Assembly: GCA_963662375.2 (NCBI GenBank)
Contig: CAXXRP010000005.1
Location: 62,001-126,000, forward strand
Length of the DNA: 64,000 nt
Direction: 5' to 3'
From: UBA11612 sp963662375
GTDB lineage: Bacteria > Pseudomonadota > Alphaproteobacteria > Rhodospirillales > Rhodospirillaceae
Below are positions 61,059 through 64,000 of this stretch, piece after piece; within the stretch, counting starts at the first letter, position 1; each line of letters begins with the position of its first letter. A program made the translations under genes and the position numbers. Under the pieces are notes generated by a model. That model did no database searches, was not told the DNA's origin, and saw only the letters and a program-made list of their open reading frames with translations.

Positions 61059-61787
61059 TTACTGTACGAGCGCTTCTGCCCGCAACGCTGTGCTGTCCAG
61101 TGCATCTTTCAAGGTTCTGGCCGTGCGCAATTGGTCGCGTTGAACAACTGCTCGCGGGTCATCGTTATCCACACCGTAGACCGCCGCGTTCCAATCCTCG
61201 CGCGGGCGGATAACCGCGCCTTCGAAGCTGCCGCCGGCAAATAATCCGGTGTTTGTTGAATAGGCAACGATATCCTTGCCTAGAAGCGTTGTGGTGGCCG
61301 CTTCGGCGCCGACGCCGATGGATCCCAGAGCCATGCTGACATTGGCGCCGAGCTTGAATTCGTCATTGAGTAGGGCGCTGAGGCCTTTCTCGGTCAGAAT
61401 CATGAACACAATTGCTGCAGACTGTATGCCTGCTTGTAGGCCAACAGACCCGGCGGTCATCCGATAAAAAGCAGGGTCACCGAATCCGCCTTCCGGCAGG
61501 CGCGCCAGCAATACGCCGTCTCCGTATGCGCCGCCGAAGATAAAACTCGCCTTGTAGTAGCTCGGAATTACCAGCACGCCCTTCGACTGGCGCAAGAGAT
61601 CGTCCAAGTCCGGCGAATGCTTCATTTCCTCTCGTACACGCTCCACAGTAATGACCGTTTCCTCAATGATATGACGAGCGCTGGTGACGTCGTCGCCGCG
61701 CGCCCGGGGAACGACGCTCATCGCTATGAGGAGTGCCGCGCCAGCTATGCCGGCTGCCACCGTGCGCCTGGATAAATGCAGTGCCAT
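61059..61787 (-). CDS. SYLF-domain (Ysc84-type) lipid-binding protein
   Basis: ATG 61787 gives a signal peptide (SRRTVAAGIAGAALLIAMSV). The SYLF domain follows: SKGVLVIPSYYKASFIFGGAYGDGVLLAR, GLQAGIQSAAIVFMILTEKGL and AEAATTTLLGKDIVAYSTNTGLFAG, in pieces. Such proteins bind phosphoinositides or membranes; the bacterial function is unclear. 242 aa. Confidence 0.88.
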   Translation of the reverse strand: MALHLSRRTVAAGIAGAALLIAMSVVPRARGDDVTSARHIIEETVITVERVREEMKHSPDLDDLLRQSKGVLVIPSYYKASFIFGGAYGDGVLLARLPEGGFGDPAFYRMTAGSVGLQAGIQSAAIVFMILTEKGLSALLNDEFKLGANVSMALGSIGVGAEAATTTLLGKDIVAYSTNTGLFAGGSFEGAVIRPREDWNAAVYGVDNDDPRAVVQRDQLRTARTLKDALDSTALRAEALVQ

Positions 61788-61826
61788 TTCCGCCTCCACA
61801 ATTGTTTCCCGCGCTTGATTCTGCAT

Positions 61827-62198
61827 ACTACCAGTTACATTAAGGGCAGACGCTCTGTAGTAGCCTGCTGCGTCGCCGGTTTTGTGGCTCGTGTTTTAGT
61901 TCCATAATCCAGAAGATCATATGGCAAATATTCATGCGAATTTCGGACTCAGAACGGGTCTCTTTTAACGTTTTTAGCGCTCCGTGGGTCTTAAAATCCA
62001 CCCGTAGCACATGCCGGGGCATGGTCCCAGGATGTACAGTAACCATGTGGAAAAGATTAACAAATATTGTGACTAAGGGCGCTTGGTCGCAGGGGTTGCG
62101 CGATTCTAGGTGCCGGCGCCGACAATACCTGAAAACAGGCCGGTCGCTGTGGAAGCCCGGCGAAGAATAGCGGCGGAAACAAAGAAGGTGGGGATAGG
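61827..62198. other. Intergenic region before the epimerase gene
   Basis: 372 bp between divergent genes. A small minus-strand frame (61840-62046) has no ribosome binding site or family and is not called. Both promoters must lie here; no clear motif was found. Confidence 0.4.
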
Positions 62199-63134
62199 GT
62201 GAAACGGATTATTGTGACCGGCGGGGCCGGGTTTATCGGTTCTCATCTTTGTGAACGGCTGCTCGCGGGTGAGCACGAGGTCCTGTGTGTGGATAACTTT
62301 TTCACCGGACGCCGTCAGAACGTGGCTAACTTGACCAAAAACCCGTCGTTTGAGCTGATGCGCCACGACATTACGTTTCCGCTCTATGTGGAGACCGACG
62401 AAATTTACAATTTGGCTTGTCCCGCCTCGCCGGTTCACTACCAGGTCGATCCGGTGCAGACGACCAAAACCAGCGTTCATGGCGCGATCAACGTACTGGG
62501 GTTGGCTAAGCGCACCAAAGCCAAGATTCTTCAAGCCTCAACCAGCGAAGTCTATGGCAACCCAGCCGTCCATCCGCAATTGGAAGGTTATTGGGGCAAC
62601 GTCAATCCGGTGGGGCTGAGAGCTTGCTATGACGAGGGCAAACGCTGTGCGGAGACACTATTTTTTGACTATCACCGCCAGCATAACTTGCGCATTCGGG
62701 TCGCGCGCATCTTCAATACCTACGGGCCCCGCATGTTGCCCAACGACGGCCGCGTCGTATCTAACTTTATCGTGCAGGCCTTGAGGGGTGACCCCATCAC
62801 GGTTTACGGAAAAGGCGACCAGACCCGGTCATTTTGCTACGTAGACGATTTGGCAGAGGCACTTATTCGCTTCATGGCTGCCCCAGACGGCGTCACCGGG
62901 CCCATAAATCTCGGGAATCCTGTCGAGAACACAATTCTCGAGCTGGCTGAGAAAATTATCCGTTTGGCTAAGTCGTCATCAAAGATCGTTTATAATCCGC
63001 TGCCCCAAGACGATCCGGTGCGCCGCCGGCCAGACATCAGTCTGGCGCGCGAAACCCTAAAATGGGAGCCGGCGACGGTTCTTGACGACGGACTTGAGCG
63101 CACCATTCAGTTCTTCCGCTCTCTATTGGGATAA
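62199..63134 (+). CDS. NAD-dependent epimerase/UDP-glucuronate decarboxylase-like
   Basis: The 311-aa extended SDR protein starts at GTG 62199 and has the NAD motif GGAGFIGSHLCERLL (residue 8), VDNFFTGRRQNV, the catalytic Ser/Thr in STSEVYGNP, and the YxxxK pair in ACYDEGKRCAE. The order closely follows UDP-xylose synthase (UXS), which makes UDP-xylose from UDP-glucuronate; a UDP-glucose epimerase function cannot be excluded. It precedes hldE by 10 bp, suggesting envelope polysaccharide synthesis. Confidence 0.88.
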   Translation: MKRIIVTGGAGFIGSHLCERLLAGEHEVLCVDNFFTGRRQNVANLTKNPSFELMRHDITFPLYVETDEIYNLACPASPVHYQVDPVQTTKTSVHGAINVLGLAKRTKAKILQASTSEVYGNPAVHPQLEGYWGNVNPVGLRACYDEGKRCAETLFFDYHRQHNLRIRVARIFNTYGPRMLPNDGRVVSNFIVQALRGDPITVYGKGDQTRSFCYVDDLAEALIRFMAAPDGVTGPINLGNPVENTILELAEKIIRLAKSSSKIVYNPLPQDDPVRRRPDISLARETLKWEPATVLDDGLERTIQFFRSLLG

Positions 63135-63144
63135 GTGGACCGTG

Positions 63145-64000
63145 ATGGATAGCGCTCCGCTCCATGCCGATCGCTTGGCGGCCATGACCGATGTGGTTTC
63201 GGGCTTTGGCGCGCGCCGCGTTCTTTGCGTCGGCGATGTCATGCTGGACCGTTTCCGGTACGGGGAAGTCAAGCGCATTGCTCCAGAGGCGCCTGTGCCC
63301 GTGGTTCACGTTACCCGCGAAACCACTGCGTTGGGCGGAGCAGGTAATGTGGTTCGGAATCTCGCAGCGATGGGTGCGCTTAGTTCCTTTGTCTCCGTGG
63401 TTGGCGATGACTGGGCCGGCGGTGAGGTGAGCGCCCTGCTCGGAGATCTGAGCAATGTTGAAGCCTACCTACGCGTCGCGCCGGGACGGCAGACGACGAT
63501 TAAGACGCGTTACTTCAATCATGATGGGCATCACCTGCTGCGGGCCGATAGGGAAACCTCAGATCTGTTGTCTAAGGCGGACCTCGCTGATCTTGAGCGT
63601 GCGGTGGCCTCGCAGATCGTCGAGGCCCACGCAGTAATTCTTTCGGATTATGGTAAGGGGGTGCTGGACGGAACGCTCTCAGCCTTCGTCATTGCCGCCG
63701 CGCGTGAAGCCGGAATACCCATCGTGGTTGATCCGAAAGGCGCCGACTACGCACGCTATGCTGGAGCGAACATGATCACGCCGAACCGCGCCGAACTCGA
63801 ACAGGCAACCGGCCTGCCAGTTAGCAGTGAAGACGCCATAGTGGCCGCGGCGCAAGCTCTTCGCCGCAGTACGCGCGCCGCGGCCGTTCTCGTCACCAGA
63901 TCTGGCGACGGCATGACACTTGTAGACGAAAGTGGAGTCCATCATTTACTGGCGACGACCCGTGAGGTTGCCGACGTCACCGGTGCCGGTGACACGGTGG
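63145..64000 (+). CDS. hldE: Bifunctional heptose kinase/adenylyltransferase HldE, N-terminal part (cut by window end)
   Basis: The open frame runs off the window after 285 codons. The ribokinase-type domain is clear: RRVLCVGDVMLDRFRYGEV, APEAPVPVVHV, GGAGNVVRNLAAMG, a central LSDYGKGVL and VVDPKGADYARYAGA, with the catalytic TGAGDTV at the very end. It phosphorylates heptose 7-phosphate for ADP-heptose in LPS core. Whether the C-terminal adenylyltransferase is fused cannot be seen. A GTG at 63142 is an alternative start. Confidence 0.93.
   Translation, partial: MDSAPLHADRLAAMTDVVSGFGARRVLCVGDVMLDRFRYGEVKRIAPEAPVPVVHVTRETTALGGAGNVVRNLAAMGALSSFVSVVGDDWAGGEVSALLGDLSNVEAYLRVAPGRQTTIKTRYFNHDGHHLLRADRETSDLLSKADLADLERAVASQIVEAHAVILSDYGKGVLDGTLSAFVIAAAREAGIPIVVDPKGADYARYAGANMITPNRAELEQATGLPVSSEDAIVAAAQALRRSTRAAAVLVTRSGDGMTLVDESGVHHLLATTREVADVTGAGDTV

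Noticed and set aside
61840..62046. 68-codon minus-strand frame after the SYLF gene start
   Set aside because: No ribosome binding site and no family; likely chance.
1..64000. CRISPR arrays, rRNA or tRNA genes
   Set aside because: No regularly spaced direct repeats and no tRNA-like cloverleaf or rRNA segments were found while reading.

Overview
The window is about 64 kb of an alphaproteobacterial chromosome (Rhodospirillales-like) around a candidate replication origin. Several gene neighbourhoods are typical of that class: rph-rdgB-hemW, ftsK-lolA, hslV-hslU, Tim44/mltA/smr, secB with dnaQ-coaE-aroE-maf-PPSR, rho, mnmE-mnmG-rsmG-parA-parB, holA-lptE-leuS, hisB-H-A-F-E, and lpoA-rsmI-yraN-gshB-comM. 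The organism is Gram-negative: LolA, LptE, porins, MltA, L,D-transpeptidase and HldE are all present. No rRNA, tRNA or CRISPR array was seen.

Layout. 25-2401 is an IS1-family element with three passenger genes and an exact 8-bp target duplication. 2500-9653 holds rph, rdgB, hemW, an aminotransferase, ftsK and lolA. 9654-12061 holds a candidate small RNA and hslVU behind a heat-shock-type promoter. 12108-20236 is largely a minus-strand housekeeping block ending in PPSR. 20237-20843 is an AT-rich divergent intergenic region with DnaA-box-like sequences, proposed as oriC; 13 kb to its right are two parS sites inside rsmG, just before parAB. Between rho and mnmE a qor gene is broken by an IS21 element, an IS1595 element and a nonsense codon. 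29.5-46.4 kb carries mnmE-mnmG-rsmG-parAB, holA-lptE-leuS, three outer-membrane barrel genes, a ThiE-like gene and yggS. 46.4-55.3 kb carries an L,D-transpeptidase, a gutted ribA, a second IS1595 element with cargo, a response regulator, an XRE regulator and the his operon with a frameshifted hisH. 55.3-64 kb carries gutted comM, mscS and yraN remnants among gshB, rsmI, lpoA, a SYLF protein, a UDP-sugar epimerase and the start of hldE.

Two themes stand out. First, three of the four insertion sequences are complete elements bounded by inverted repeats and perfect 8-bp duplications, and each carries non-transposition genes: an ImmA/IrrE-like protein, a DNA methyltransferase-HNH fusion with a membrane protein, and a PIN-domain protein with an unknown 268-aa partner. 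These look like IS-sized defence or addiction cassettes. Second, the housekeeping genome is decaying: ribA, comM and yraN each keep recognisable N- and C-terminal ends but have lost the catalytic middle, mscS, qor and a DUF255 gene are broken, and hisH has a one-base frameshift. IS load plus gene erosion suggests recent relaxed selection, for example a host-associated lifestyle, although local assembly error cannot be excluded from sequence alone.
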